From assembly GCA_963743825.1 (NCBI GenBank), contig CAVURC010000002.1, positions 62,001 to 126,000 on the forward strand: DNA of 64,000 nucleotides. Direction: 5' to 3'. The translations under genes were made by a program, and so were the position numbers. The DNA comes from Sva-07 sp963743825 (GTDB taxonomy: Bacteria > Actinomycetota > Acidimicrobiia > Acidimicrobiales > Ilumatobacteraceae). The notes under the pieces were generated by a model. It saw only the letters and a program-made list of their open reading frames with translations, had not been told where the DNA came from and did not search any database. Shown in pieces: positions 34,619 to 45,048 of the stretch (position 1 is its first letter; each line of letters starts with the position of its first letter).

Positions 34619-37340
34619 ATGACGAGAGCAGTCGACGTGTTCTTGCCGTCGCGGGCGCCGTGGCATGCATCGTGCCCGCTGGCCATCGCGAGCCAGACGA
34701 CAGCGACGGCGCAGGCGGCGTCGGCGTCGGTCACCTGTGCATCCACAACCCGTGGGCGGTCTGCCGCCACGGCGCCGATGGTCAGCTACACGGCCATCAA
34801 TCCGGTTCGCCTCGTCGACACCCGGAGCAACATCGGTGGGTTGCCGGACCCATCGACCGCGGCTGCACGATTCGTGTCGAGCCTCGGCGCCGACATTCCG
34901 CGCATCGGCGCAGGCGGTCGCGCTGTCGATGACCGCCGTGTCGCTCGAGGCCGACTACTTCACGGTCTATCCGTGCGCGGCCGGACTCCCACAGACGTCG
35001 AACCTGAACTCGCGTGCCGGCGTTCGCCACACCGAACCTGGTGGTCGCGATCCCCGACGCGAACCGTGAGATCTGCGTCTTCAGTCATGGCCGGTCCGCA
35101 TCTGATCATCGATCTCGCGGCTGGTGGTCCGATGGTCCCGACCGGTTGTGCGTCGATCGAACCCGAGCGGGTGTACGACACCCGTGGCCCGGGATTCACC
35201 CCGCTCGGTCGGCCTTCCAGGTGCGCGAAGTCGTCATTCCGGCGAGCGACGATGCGCCGACAGTGCGACGGCCGCTGTGATCAACCTCACTGCGACCAAC
35301 TCCACTCGTGGCGGGCTACATGACGGCCTTTCCCTGCGGGCGAGCCGGCGCCACCATGCGTCGAACCTGAACTTGCTCGCCGGCGAGGACCGAGCCGTCG
35401 GGGCCATCGTCGGTCTCGGTCTGGGCCGCACGCTGTGTCGTCATGTCGGAGGTGCCGACGCACGTGATCGTCGACGTCACCGGGTACTACGCACCCGCGC
35501 CGGGGTTCAGCCCGACAGCGCGTCGCTGCGAGCCCGACGGCGGTCGCCGGGTCGTCGACACCCGCAATGCGATCGGTGGACCCCGCCAGCCGTTCGCGGC
35601 CGGGGAGATCCGATCGTTCGATCCCGTCGCCGGCCTCGCCAACGCCGATGATGCGTCGGCGGTGATGCTGAACTTCATCTCGACGAACTCCGCGGCCAGC
35701 GGCTACCTCACCGTGTTCCCGTGCGGTGCGGCGGTCCCCGACGTGTCGTCGCTCAACTTCACGGCCCGCCAGGATGCGACCAACCTCGTCGACGGTCAAG
35801 ATCGGCGAGCGGACGCAAGGTGTGTGTGCGTGTCGTCGGCGCCGACGAACGTCATCGTCGACGTGTTCGGCGTGATGAACGCGCCCAGCGGGATCGCCCG
35901 TTCGAGCGCTTGACGTTCGACAAGCCGACGTGGCCCGACTTCGATCCTGCCGCCACCGACTACGTCATCGAGTGCGGCGCCGGGGCCGGGCTCGCCGACG
36001 TCACCATCGGGCTGGAACTGCTCCCGTCGACGTCGGCGTACGCTGTCCGTCGCCGGTGGCGCGCGCCGACTCCGGTCGGCAACGGATCGGTGACCGTGCC
36101 GATGCGCACGGACGAGCTCGTTGGTCGTGGCCACGACCCGACTCGGCGTCGAGCGCAACTATCACTTCCGCTGCGTTCCGCTCGACTTCCCGAGGCTCGA
36201 GGTGAGCCGCCCGGGCAACCCGACACCCGGCTGGTACCTGACGACGTTCGGGTTCAGCAGCCCGGCGCTCAACGGCCAGTTCGTGGCGATTCTCGACAAC
36301 TACGGCGCCCCGGTCTGGTACAAGCGGACTCCGCGCGAGGTCATCGACGCCAAGCGTCTGTCGGACGGTCGGGTGGCGTTCACCCCGACGTACGGGCCGT
36401 TCGGCGTCGATGCCCGAGCAGGGGTACTGGGCCACCGACCTCGCAGGGTCCGACGACCGAACGCTCCGGACGACCGATCCCGGTGGCGCTGCCCACCGAC
36501 CACCACGACTTCCTCGAGATCCCGGGAGGGACACGGCCCTGTTGAGCTACCCGCTCGGTGACCGAGCGAGGACCTGCGGCCGTTCGGCTCGCGTTCGGAC
36601 ACCTACTGCGGACGGCGTGATCCAGGAGGTGAACGGTGCGGGTGCGGAGATCTGGAGGTGGGACACGCAGCGATCACTTCGCACCGAACTCGTCGACGTT
36701 CCCGCATCAACTTCGTCGACACCAACGGGCTTGGTCCGCGCATTCGAGCGTGGGACGTGTTCCACCTCAACTCGATCGACCGCATGCCGCGACGGTGACT
36801 ACGTCGTGTCGGCTCGTCACCTCGACGCGGTGTTCCGTGTCGATCGCAGCTCGCGGCAACGTCGGCTGGACGCTCGGCGGGCCGCCGTCGGCAGCCCCGG
36901 CTCAAGCTCGAGGTCGTCGGTGATCCCGTACGGCGGTCCGAAGCGGCCGCACGATGCCCGGATGGTCGGCGACGTCCTGACGGTCTTCGACAACCAGGCC
37001 GGGATGCCGGGTCGGCAGTCCCGTGCGGTCGCGTATCGCCATCGACGAGGTGGCCCGCGACCGGCCACGATGCTGTGGGAGTTCCGCAACAGCGGCGCCG
37101 AACACCGGCGACCGACGCTCGGGCAGCGTGCAGCAGGCGGCCGACGGTTCGTCCTCGTCAACTGGGGTCGCCGGCCTCCAGCCGATCATCGAGGAGCTGG
37201 CGCCGAACGGCACCCGCCTGATGTCGATCACGCTCCCCGGGGGCAACTCGTCGTACCGCACCGTCAAGTACCCGCCCGAGCGACTTCGACGTCGAGCACC
37301 TGCGAGCAACCGCCGGCGGCTCCAGATCACCCTGCCCTGA
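34619..37340 (+). pseudogene. Secreted 'VDTR'-repeat protein with arylsulfotransferase-like domain, heavily frameshifted
   Basis: The region encodes pieces of one protein in all three forward frames. The N-terminal half holds three surface repeats marked by 'VRLVDTRSNIGG' (about 34805), 'ERVYDTRGPGF' (about 35165) and 'RRVVDTRNAIGG' (about 35550), each followed by 'LTVYP..SNLN' and 'HVIVDVTGYY'-like segments. The C-terminal half, from about 35910, resembles arylsulfotransferase (ASST) proteins: 'GWYLTTFGFSSPALNGQF', 'TDHHDFLEIPGG', 'GAGAEIWRWDT'. The frame changes about a dozen times, in both directions. Coding pattern within each piece is well kept, so either decay is recent or the local sequence is poor. 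Confidence 0.72.
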
Positions 37341-37373
37341 CGTACACGATGTGTCAGACACATCGTGTACGTC
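37339..37373. repeat. Palindromic hairpin, family B copy 2
   Basis: A perfect 16-bp stem (GACGTACACGATGTGT, 37339-37354, with 37358-37373) with loop CAG. The arms equal those of the copy at 5480-5512. It lies at the end of the VDTR/ASST gene and 23 bases before the convergent propeller gene stop. Confidence 0.85.
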
Positions 37374-37395
37374 CGTCGCTCCTTGATGGGAACGA

Positions 37396-39656
37396 TCAGC
37401 CTTCCCAGTACCAGGCGCAGCCGTACTGTTCGGGGTCGCCCCAGCTCACGGAGTCGCGGGGCTCGAGGGTCTGGCGGTCGGAGAACTTCATCTGATCGAG
37501 ACCGATCGTCACCAGTTCGTCGCCGATGGCGATCGAGCGTTGCAGCGGGTTCCAGCAGCCCTGCAGGTTCGAGTCGCCGTGGCTGATCGTGCCGCGGGCC
37601 GTGAGTTCTCGTCCGTCGAGTTCGGCGACCACGGCGCCGCCGCCCGCACCGGTGATGTCCTTGGCGAGGCAGTCGACCGCGGGTCCACAGTCGCCCCACC
37701 CCGGTGACACCGGCAGCACGATCGTGCCGTCGGGCTCCCAGAACAGGAACGCCTTGTGGTCCCACTCGACCTCGCTCTGGCCGCCGATCGGCAGTGTGCT
37801 GATGCGCTGCGGGTTGGACGGGTCGCTGACATCGAACAGGCTCAACTGCGTGCCGGTCGTGCGGCCCTCGTCGGTGGCGTCCTGACCGACACCCAGCAGG
37901 AGACCGTCGCCGACCGGGTGGAGGTACGCCGAGTATCCGGGGATCTTCAGTTCGCCGTCGAGCACCGGATTGGCGGGGTCGGACAGATCGATCACGTACA
38001 GCGGGTCGACCTGACGGAACGTGACGACGTAGCCGACGTCGTCGATGAAGCGAACGGCCTGGATCTGTTCGCCCTTGCCGAGCCCGGAGATCGAGGAGAT
38101 CTGCTCCAGGTCGGTCCCGTTCGGGCGCAACACGTAGACGGTCGACTCGCTCTGGTCGCCGAAGTCGCCCCAGTTGTCGGTGGTGGTCGCCACACGGAGG
38201 TCACCGTTGTACTCACTCATCGCGAACTGGTTCAGCAGCCGACCCTCGACCTCGCCGGAGGCGATGTACGTCGCGCCGGTCCCCTCGTCGAGTCGGAACT
38301 GGTGGATCAGCGTCGGCGGCGGACCTTGAAGGTCGTCGGGCTCGGTGGTCGATGGGGTGACCTCGGTCGTTTCGGGCGGCTCGATCACGATCAGTTGTCA
38401 CGGGCGATGGGGTCGACTCGGTGATGTCCGTGGTCGGGGTTGCTTCCGTTGTCTCCGCCACGATCGTCGCGTCGGACGAGGGCGCCGCGAGTTCAGGGGC
38501 GCCGACAGCGTCCGTGGATGGTTCGACGGTTGCCGTGTCGCCTTCCAACGGCATCGGCACCGGCCCGCCCCACTGCCAGTCCCAGTTCTGGGTGGCGATG
38601 TAGAGGTTGTCGGTCGAGGCGTACACGGTGTCACCGGTCGACACGATGCCCGCCGAACCGACGGGGGTGGCATCGCTCTGGACGTCGATCGAGGCGATCC
38701 ACGTCAATCCCAAGCCGGCGAACTCGACCTGGGGCAGCGACGTCCTCGCAGGCCAGAACGGCCGACATCGGGCCGAAGCTGCCGTCGCCCGTTTCGTCGA
38801 ACTGACGTGGGAGCCAGTCGTCGACGCTGGAGTCGGCGATGATCTGCTTGTTGCGCTCGAGCGCCGACTCCTCGTCGAGCCCGAACTGGTTCGGCTGCAC
38901 GAAGGGGAGGCGCTGATCGAAGGATGTCGAGATCACGAGTCGAGCGACACCGTCGACCGAACGGGTGGCAACGACGTTGCCCTCGAGGTGTGTGCGTCGC
39001 AGCAGCGACGGGTTCGTCGGGTCCGCGACGTCGTACAACGACACGATGGTGTCGGGCGAGCCCGACCAGTTCGACGTGACGACGACCAGCCGAGCACCGT
39101 CGAGGAGCAACTGGTGCGAGCCTTGCGGGAGTTCCGGTTCGGCCACGACTTCAGCGTCGGCGACCGACACGATGCGAAGGCCATCGGTGTTGGCGACGTA
39201 CACGTACGTGCCGTCGGTTTCCACGATGTCGCCCTCGTCGACCCCCACCTCCTGGGTGTTCGTGCCCGAGTAGTCGGTGCCGGCGGATGGTGCCGACGGC
39301 GCGGCCTCGTCCTGGGCCACGGCACTGTCGGTGGCCTCGGCCGTTTCGGCGACCCGCATGTCGCCGCCGACGGCGTAGCCGCCGCCGAGCCCCCACGGTG
39401 TGACGCGTGCCGACGCCTCGGTCTGCATGTAGTCGAGCAACGCAGGGCAGTCGCCGAAGAACTCCAACCGGGAGGCGAAGCCCTGCGGCCGCGACGCCGG
39501 AGTGGTCGTTGTTGCGCCGACGGCTGATGTCGACGGCACCGCAGTCGTCGACCGGGTGGTCGAATCGGTCGTGGTCGAACCGTCGCTGCTGCACGCAGTC
39601 AGCGCAATGGCGACGCTCGCAACGAGCGTCAGTGGAATGAGCCGTTCACGCTTCAT
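37396..39656 (-). CDS. Secreted beta-propeller lipoprotein, two frameshifts
   Basis: The gene encodes a lipoprotein signal ('VASVAIALTACSSDG'), a Thr-rich linker and a long beta-propeller domain of the type found in archaeal and actinobacterial secreted proteins: 'TNTQEVGVDEGDIVETDGTYVYV', 'IVSLYDVADPTNPSLL', 'PLYVIDLSDPANPVLDGELKIPGY', 'TQLSLFDVSDPSNPQRIS'. The frame breaks near 38730 and near 38390, each by a gain of one base. Joined, the product is about 750 residues. The function of this family is unknown; it may bind partners at the cell surface. Confidence 0.8.
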
Positions 39657-39696
39657 GTGTGTTGGACGTCACAGCCCACCGTTTGGTTCCGTGCCT

Positions 39697-39744
39697 GAAT
39701 GAGACGCGGAATGAGACGCGGGGTCAGAACCTCGCGTCTCATTC
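39697..39744. repeat. Palindromic hairpin, family D-like, with a duplicated arm
   Basis: GAATGAGACGCG occurs twice in tandem (39697-39708, 39709-39720). After the core GGGTCAGAACCT comes its exact complement CGCGTCTCATTC (39733-39744). The core resembles the GGGGTCAGACCCC of family D. It lies directly 3' of the luciferase-like gene stop (39743) on the minus strand and upstream of the propeller gene. Confidence 0.75.
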
Positions 39745-40645
39745 ATCCGGCTTCGAGGGGGAGCAGGACACCGGCGGCCTCGGTGAGATGCTCGACCCAC
39801 CCGTCGGCACCACCCGGCTCGATGAGTGGGAGCACGACGAACTTCGACGTCCCGACATCGACGAAACGTCTGATCAGCGCCGTCAGCCCGTCCCACGAGG
39901 TCGCCACGAGTTCACCGGGATCATCGAGATCTGGCCGTCGCTTGGCGAGCAGTCGCTGCAGGCGGTCGGGGATCGGGCCGAACGAGTACGGAATGAGGAC
40001 GCCGTAGTGGTCGTCTTCGATCTCACGGCCGTGCTCTGCGCAGACCGCCTCCACGACGGTGCGGCCCGCCTCGGCATCGGCGGGGGTGACGAACGATGGA
40101 AGCCAGCCGTCGGCGAGGCGCCCGATGCGGCGGAGTTCCGACGGGGCAATGCCGCCGAGCCACACGTCCATCCGCGCTGGGGCGGGCAACACCGTCACCT
40201 CGTCGTAGTGATACCGGTCGCCGTGGTGCGTGAACGGTCGGCCGGTCCAGCACTGGCGCATCACGTCGAGCATCTCGTCGAACAACGCGGCCCGCTCCGA
40301 TCGTTCGACCCCGAATGCCTGCTGCTCGACCGGATCGACGGCACCCAATCCGAAGGCAGGGAGGAGCCGACCGTTCGACATCGTGGCGAGGGTTGCCAAC
40401 TCCTTCGCGAGCACGACCGGGTTGCGGCCCGGCAGCACCATCACCGACGTGCCGAACTTGAGGTTCGTCGTCCGGCCGGCCCCGAACGCCATGGCGACGA
40501 GCGGGTCAGGTGCCGGCCCGCTGATTCGCTCCGACAACCACAGCGAGTCGAATCCGAGCTGCTCCAAGGTGTCGACGACCACGGCGTACGCGGGGCCGTG
40601 CAGATCGGTGGAGGTGCCGAGGCCGTATCCGATGCGAACCTTCAT
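39743..40645 (-). CDS. LLM-class F420-dependent oxidoreductase
   Basis: The 300-residue product is a luciferase-like monooxygenase-fold protein. 'VRIGYGLGTSTDLHG' forms the first strand, followed by 'LGFDSLWLSERISGPAPDPLVAM' and 'LKFGTSVMVLPGRNPVVLAKELATL'. The last contains the 'VLPGRNPVVLAKE' motif typical of F420-dependent members. A 'VWLGGIAPSELRRIGRLADGWLP' block closes the barrel. The substrate is unknown. It is the second of three such enzymes in the window. A family D-like palindrome marks its 3' end. Confidence 0.85.
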   Translation of the reverse strand: MKVRIGYGLGTSTDLHGPAYAVVVDTLEQLGFDSLWLSERISGPAPDPLVAMAFGAGRTTNLKFGTSVMVLPGRNPVVLAKELATLATMSNGRLLPAFGLGAVDPVEQQAFGVERSERAALFDEMLDVMRQCWTGRPFTHHGDRYHYDEVTVLPAPARMDVWLGGIAPSELRRIGRLADGWLPSFVTPADAEAGRTVVEAVCAEHGREIEDDHYGVLIPYSFGPIPDRLQRLLAKRRPDLDDPGELVATSWDGLTALIRRFVDVGTSKFVVLPLIEPGGADGWVEHLTEAAGVLLPLEAG

Positions 40646-40701
40646 GCGTCGATCGTGCCACAGGCCCGCTCGACGGAGTCAGCCGGGGTCGGCCGACGCG
40701 A

Positions 40702-40935
40702 TCAGCGGTGGTGATGGTGCACGCGCACGGGGACCTGCTCGCTTCGTACCCGACCCGTCTGAATCCAGCTGGCGACGAACGCCACGATGATCACGGGCAG
40801 CACGATGGCGACCTGCGGAACGTCGCCTGCAGCGGAGATCGCGACGGCGAGAACTGCTGCGGTGATCGAGATGATCATGGCGAGCTTCACGGCGGCGTTC
40901 CAGGTGCGATGGCTGAGTTCCACGCTCATGTTCAT
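40702..40935 (-). CDS. Small membrane protein of unknown function
   Basis: The 77-residue product has two hydrophobic helices ('LAMIISITAAVLAVAISAAG' and 'VAIVLPVIIVAFVASWI') and a basic, His-rich tail ('VRVHHHHR'). No family is recognised. ATG 40935 and ATG 40929 are both possible. It lies 56 bases upstream of the luciferase-like gene on the same strand, with about 160 bases of intergenic DNA on its other side. Confidence 0.55.
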   Translation of the reverse strand: MNMSVELSHRTWNAAVKLAMIISITAAVLAVAISAAGDVPQVAIVLPVIIVAFVASWIQTGRVRSEQVPVRVHHHHR

Positions 40936-41093
40936 AGTTCGTCGAGTTGTCGAAATCTCGTGCGACAGCATCTCGACAACGACTTGTCATCCGACCGCCA
41001 TGTTCGACACCGAATCGCGCGGTACGACATGACGAGCAGGTGACGGTGAGGTGGCCGGGAGATGACAGTACGCGACGTTCTAACGTCACGTGG

Positions 41094-41879
41094 ATGTCGG
41101 CCACGATCGTCCAGTCATCCACTCCGCTCGACCTGTTCCGTCTCGACGGCCAGGTCGCCCTCGTGACCGGAGCGTCGTCAGGGCTCGGTGATCACTTCGC
41201 TCGCGTGCTCCACTCCGTGGGAGCGCAGGTGGTGGTGACCGCCCGTCGCTCGGATCGACTCGAGCTACTCGTCGATGAGCTGCCCGGCGCCGTGGCGGTC
41301 ACCGCAGATCTCGCATCGGCTGACGACCGCGAGCGACTCGTCGCCGAGGTGCTCGATCGATTCGGGCGCGTCGACGTGTTGGTGAACAACGCCGGTGTGG
41401 GCGAGGCGGTCGGAGTGGAACACGAGAGTCTGGAGTGGTTCCGCACGGCGATGGAGGTCAACGTCACGGCGATCTGGCACCTGTCGAAGCTGACGGCGCC
41501 GGCGATGATCGACCATGGTGCGGGAGCGATCGTCAACGTGGCGTCGATGCTCGGGCATGTCGGATCGACGCCGGTCAAGCAGGCGCACTACTGCGCCAGC
41601 AAGGGCGCGGTGGTGAACCTGACCCGCGAGCTGGCCCTGCAGTGGGCCCGCAAGGGCATCCGGGTGAATGCGCTGTGCCCCGGATGGTTCCCGTCGGAGA
41701 TGACCGAGGGGATGGACACCGACGAGGCGAGCCAGCGATTCATCACGACCAACTCGCCGATTCCCCGGATGGGTGAACTCCACGAACTCGACGGAGCACT
41801 CCTGTTGCTCGCGTCGCCGGCAGGCACGTTCCTGACCGGCCAGAGCATCATCGTCGACGGCGGCTGGACCGCCCGCTGA
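41094..41879 (+). CDS. SDR-family NAD(P)-dependent oxidoreductase
   Basis: The 261-residue product is a classical short-chain dehydrogenase. The dinucleotide-binding motif is 'TGASSGLG', the structural 'NNAG' is present, and the catalytic Ser ('VASMLG'), Tyr and Lys ('YCASK') follow at usual spacing. The tail 'LTGQSIIVDGGWTAR' is typical of enzymes that also act in fatty-acid or secondary alcohol oxidation. The substrate cannot be told. ATG 41094 gives the normal length. Its stop and the stop of the convergent reductase lie in one small palindrome (about 41877-41892). Confidence 0.87.
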   Translation: MSATIVQSSTPLDLFRLDGQVALVTGASSGLGDHFARVLHSVGAQVVVTARRSDRLELLVDELPGAVAVTADLASADDRERLVAEVLDRFGRVDVLVNNAGVGEAVGVEHESLEWFRTAMEVNVTAIWHLSKLTAPAMIDHGAGAIVNVASMLGHVGSTPVKQAHYCASKGAVVNLTRELALQWARKGIRVNALCPGWFPSEMTEGMDTDEASQRFITTNSPIPRMGELHELDGALLLLASPAGTFLTGQSIIVDGGWTAR

Positions 41880-41890
41880 CACCTGTCGTG

Positions 41891-43312
41891 TCAGCCGAGG
41901 AGGCGGCCGGCCTTGGCGACGGCTCGCACCCGGTGGGCGATGCGAATGGCATGGTCGCCGGCGATCTGGCCGGTGACGGTCGAGTACGTCGGGTAGATGT
42001 GCATCAACTCGGCCAGCTTCGACAGCTTGAGCCGAGCCCGCGTGGCCAGGGCGAGTTCGTGGATCACTTCGCCGGCGTGGGGGCAGATCGCATGCGCTCC
42101 CACGATGCGGCCGCTCGCCGTGATGATCACGATCTCGCCATCGTTGACGCCATCGGCTCGCGCCCGATCGGATGCGGCGATGGCACGACGATGAACTGCC
42201 GTCTTGCGTCGGCCGTGGCGCTCGACGGCCTCGGTCTCGGTCAGCCCGACGTGAGCGACCTCCGGATCGGTGAACGTGCACCACGGAACGAGCGCCGGCG
42301 GCGTGCCCCTGCCGGGCAGGAACATGTCGCGTACCGCGAGTGCTGCGTCGTAGGCAGCTGCATTCGTGAACAGCGCTCGCCCGGTGACATCGCCGACGGC
42401 GTAGATCGTCGGCACGATCGTCTGGTTGTGCTCGTCGACCGTGATGCCGCGCTCGGTGATCTCGATCCCGAGTCGGTCGAGGCCGAGCGAATGCGCATTC
42501 GGCGTGCGGCCGGCCGCGACGAGGATTCCGGCTGCGGAGACCCTGTCGCCGGCACCGGTCCACACCTCGACGCCACTCCCGCCGCTTCTCGCTTTCACCA
42601 CGGGCGAGCCGAGCCGGACGTCGACACCCTCGGCGCGCAGGATCTTCGCGAGCAGATCGCCGTGATCGGGCAGGTCCTTCGGCAGGAGCCGGCGATCACG
42701 TTCGATCATCGTCACCGCGACCCCGAGCCGTTGGAGCGCCTGGGATGTCTCGCACGCCATCGGGCCTCCACCGACCACGATCAGCGAGTCGGGCGGCCGC
42801 TCGATCTCGAAGAGGTTCTCGCTGGTGAGGATGTCGATGTCGGCGATGCCATCGATCGGCGGAATGAACGGCCGGCTGCCGGTGCACACCAGCGTGAAAC
42901 GAGTTCGCAGCACCCGGCTTCCAACGGTGACCTCACGCGGCCCCGTCACCACCGCCTCACCTTCGATCACCACGACACCGAGGTCTCGAAAGCGGTCGGG
43001 GTTGTCGTCGGTGCGGGCGATCTCAGCCTGCACCGCGGCGATCCGTCGCCACACCGCATCGAGGTCGATCGACGGCTCGCCGACGTTCACGCCGAACAAG
43101 GCCGCAGTGCGCACCGTCTGCGCGACTCGCGCGCTCGCGAGCAGGGTCTTCGACGGTACGCAGCCGGTCCAGAGACAGTCGCCACCGAATCGCGAGCGGT
43201 CGACAGCGGCCACACGGAGTCCGAGATCGTGGGCCGCCAACTCGGCGGCGAGGATTCCGGCCGAGCCCATCCCGATCACGACGAGATCGAACTCGTCAGC
43301 TCCCTGGTGCAA
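41891..43312 (-). CDS. FAD-dependent pyridine nucleotide-disulfide oxidoreductase, MerA/Lpd-like
   Basis: The 473-residue product has the FAD-binding 'DLVVIGMGSAGILAAE', the redox-active disulfide in 'GGDCLWTGCVPSKTLL', the NAD(P)-binding 'SLIVVGGGPMACE', and the second FAD motif 'IYAVGDVTGRALFTNAA'. At the C-terminus 'MHIYPTYSTVTGQI' replaces the usual H-P-T-x-(S/T)-E, so the His-Glu pair of lipoamide dehydrogenase is altered. That suggests a mercuric-reductase-like or uncharacterised member. There is no N-terminal metal domain and no mer gene nearby. Confidence 0.84.
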   Translation of the reverse strand: MHQGADEFDLVVIGMGSAGILAAELAAHDLGLRVAAVDRSRFGGDCLWTGCVPSKTLLASARVAQTVRTAALFGVNVGEPSIDLDAVWRRIAAVQAEIARTDDNPDRFRDLGVVVIEGEAVVTGPREVTVGSRVLRTRFTLVCTGSRPFIPPIDGIADIDILTSENLFEIERPPDSLIVVGGGPMACETSQALQRLGVAVTMIERDRRLLPKDLPDHGDLLAKILRAEGVDVRLGSPVVKARSGGSGVEVWTGAGDRVSAAGILVAAGRTPNAHSLGLDRLGIEITERGITVDEHNQTIVPTIYAVGDVTGRALFTNAAAYDAALAVRDMFLPGRGTPPALVPWCTFTDPEVAHVGLTETEAVERHGRRKTAVHRRAIAASDRARADGVNDGEIVIITASGRIVGAHAICPHAGEVIHELALATRARLKLSKLAELMHIYPTYSTVTGQIAGDHAIRIAHRVRAVAKAGRLLG

Positions 43313-43445
43313 GCGAGACCTTCACGAGCGCAGGCCGATCGGCATGTTCCGAACCTACTGCGGTGGAGATACGTCGGCGGCCGAATCGGCGAGGAACTAC
43401 GGTGAGTTCGGCAACCAGTGCCCACCCGAGAGAAGGAGCACGTTC

Positions 43446-43820
43446 ATGAAGAACTGGATTCAGGAATTCAAGGACTTCGTCAATCGCGGAAACCTCGTCG
43501 AACTCGCCATTGCGTTCGTCCTCGCCGCGGCGTTCGGTTTGGTCGTCGTCGCGATCGTCAATGGCGTGTTCATGCCGATCATCGCAGCGATCTTCGGCGA
43601 ACCGAACTTCGACAGCATCACCATCGACATCGGCGACGGTGTGATCCTGATCGGCACCGCAATCACTGCGATCGTGAACTTCCTGGTCGTGGCGTTCGTC
43701 TGCTTCCTGGTCATCAAGGCCTACAACAAGATGAAGGGACCGGTCGAGGAAGACGCCGGTCCGAGCGAGATCGACCTCCTCATCGAGATTCGCGACGAAC
43801 TGCGCTCACGCTCCTCCTGA
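43446..43820 (+). CDS. mscL: Large-conductance mechanosensitive channel
   Basis: MscL opens under membrane tension to release solutes during osmotic downshock. The 124-residue protein has the N-terminal amphipathic helix 'FKDFVNRGNLVELAIAFVL', two transmembrane helices ('ELAIAFVLAAAFGLVVVAIV' and 'GTAITAIVNFLVVAFVCFLVI') and a charged C-terminal bundle. AGAAGGAG at 43431-43438 supports ATG 43446. It is transcribed divergently from the disulfide oxidoreductase. Confidence 0.92.
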   Translation: MKNWIQEFKDFVNRGNLVELAIAFVLAAAFGLVVVAIVNGVFMPIIAAIFGEPNFDSITIDIGDGVILIGTAITAIVNFLVVAFVCFLVIKAYNKMKGPVEEDAGPSEIDLLIEIRDELRSRSS

Positions 43821-43870
43821 ACTCTCGGTTCTGGCGGCGCGATGCCCGCCGGCTGCCGCAACCCGCTTCA

Positions 43871-44947
43871 ATGGAGGGGATGCTCCGCCGCTCGTCGATC
43901 GTCGCGCTCCTTGCGCTGTCGCTGATGTCGGCTGCCTGCGCAACGATCGGAGGCGACACCACCGAGAGCACCGTTGCGGTCGGCGCTCCGGCGTCGACCA
44001 TTGCCGGTGTCGGCGTCCTGCCCGACACCGTGCCCGCCAATCGCGAGCCACTGGTGATGGTGCCACCCCCGGTGAACGACGACGGCACGACCGCCGATCT
44101 CGTCGGTGACATCGTCGCCGGAAATCGGGTCCTGATCATCGGCGACTCGATCATGGCGTCGACGTCGTCGCGGTACGGCGGGCAGATGTGCGATGCGCTC
44201 GTCCCGCTCGGCTGGGAGGTTGCCGTCGAGGCCGAGCCGAGCCGATTCATCGACTTCGGCAACCGTGTCCTCGACAAGTTGCTCGTCCGCAACCCTCCAC
44301 CCGGCGACGACTGGGATGCCGCAGTGGTGTTCCTCGGCAGCAACTACGGCGGTGATCAGGCGAGGTACGAGGCTGAGCTGCGCATGATCCTCGAGCGACT
44401 CGCACCCCGCCCGACGCTGCTGTTCACGGTGACCGAGTACCGGTCGGACTACACCGAGGTCAACGAAGTCGTCCGTCGGCTGGGCTCCGAGTACGACAAC
44501 GTCACGGTCATCGACTGGCAAGCGATCGCCGAGACGCCAGGCGTGCTGAGCAGCGACCGGCTCCACCCGACCGAGACGGGGCGAGAGGTGCTCGCCCAGG
44601 CCGTGGCCGGTGCACTCGGTCCGGTTTCGATCGGCGACGGGGCCTGCTTGAAGTCGGTGTTCCGTGACGACTCGGCGGTCAATCGCGGCACCGGCGGCGG
44701 CTCGAGCGTCGGTGGCTCGACCGGCTCCACCAGGACGGTCACGACGACCACGATTCGCCCGACCACCACGGTGGCGGGCTCGGGTTCCGGTGGGACTGCC
44801 ACCGTGACGACGACGATCCCGGGCGGAGGCGGCTCCGGCACGGCGACGACGACGCTGCCGTCGACTTCCCGACACCCACGACTGCCACGACGCACCACCG
44901 ACGACTGCCACGACGTGCGACCGCCGCCGACGACTGCCACGCCGTAG
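43871..44947 (+). CDS. SGNH/GDSL-hydrolase lipoprotein with Thr-rich tail
   Basis: The 358-residue product has a lipoprotein signal ('LSLMSAACATIGG'). An SGNH domain follows, with block I 'LIIGDSIMAST', block III-like 'VVFLGSNYGGD' and the catalytic D-x-x-H in 'SSDRLHPTETG'. A Gly/Thr-rich tail follows from about residue 275. The last 30 residues are Arg/Pro-rich and differ in style from the Thr repeats, so a late frame slip is possible. It probably acts as an esterase or acyl-transfer enzyme at the cell surface. ATG 43880 is an alternative start. Confidence 0.8.
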   Translation: MEGMLRRSSIVALLALSLMSAACATIGGDTTESTVAVGAPASTIAGVGVLPDTVPANREPLVMVPPPVNDDGTTADLVGDIVAGNRVLIIGDSIMASTSSRYGGQMCDALVPLGWEVAVEAEPSRFIDFGNRVLDKLLVRNPPPGDDWDAAVVFLGSNYGGDQARYEAELRMILERLAPRPTLLFTVTEYRSDYTEVNEVVRRLGSEYDNVTVIDWQAIAETPGVLSSDRLHPTETGREVLAQAVAGALGPVSIGDGACLKSVFRDDSAVNRGTGGGSSVGGSTGSTRTVTTTTIRPTTTVAGSGSGGTATVTTTIPGGGGSGTATTTLPSTSRHPRLPRRTTDDCHDVRPPPTTATP

Positions 44948-45048
44948 CAACCGCCGGTGACGACGCCGCCCGCTGCGCCCGACGCAGCCAGCTCCACTCG
45001 ATCCCGCACCCGGCGGCTGATCCGACGACGTCCCTCTAGCCTGGTCGG

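Noticed and set aside
41891..43312. Mercury-resistance locus
   Set aside because: The reductase lacks the N-terminal metal domain and the C-terminal vicinal Cys pair of MerA, and no merR, merT or merP is adjacent. The MerR-family gene at 8634 belongs to the copper unit.
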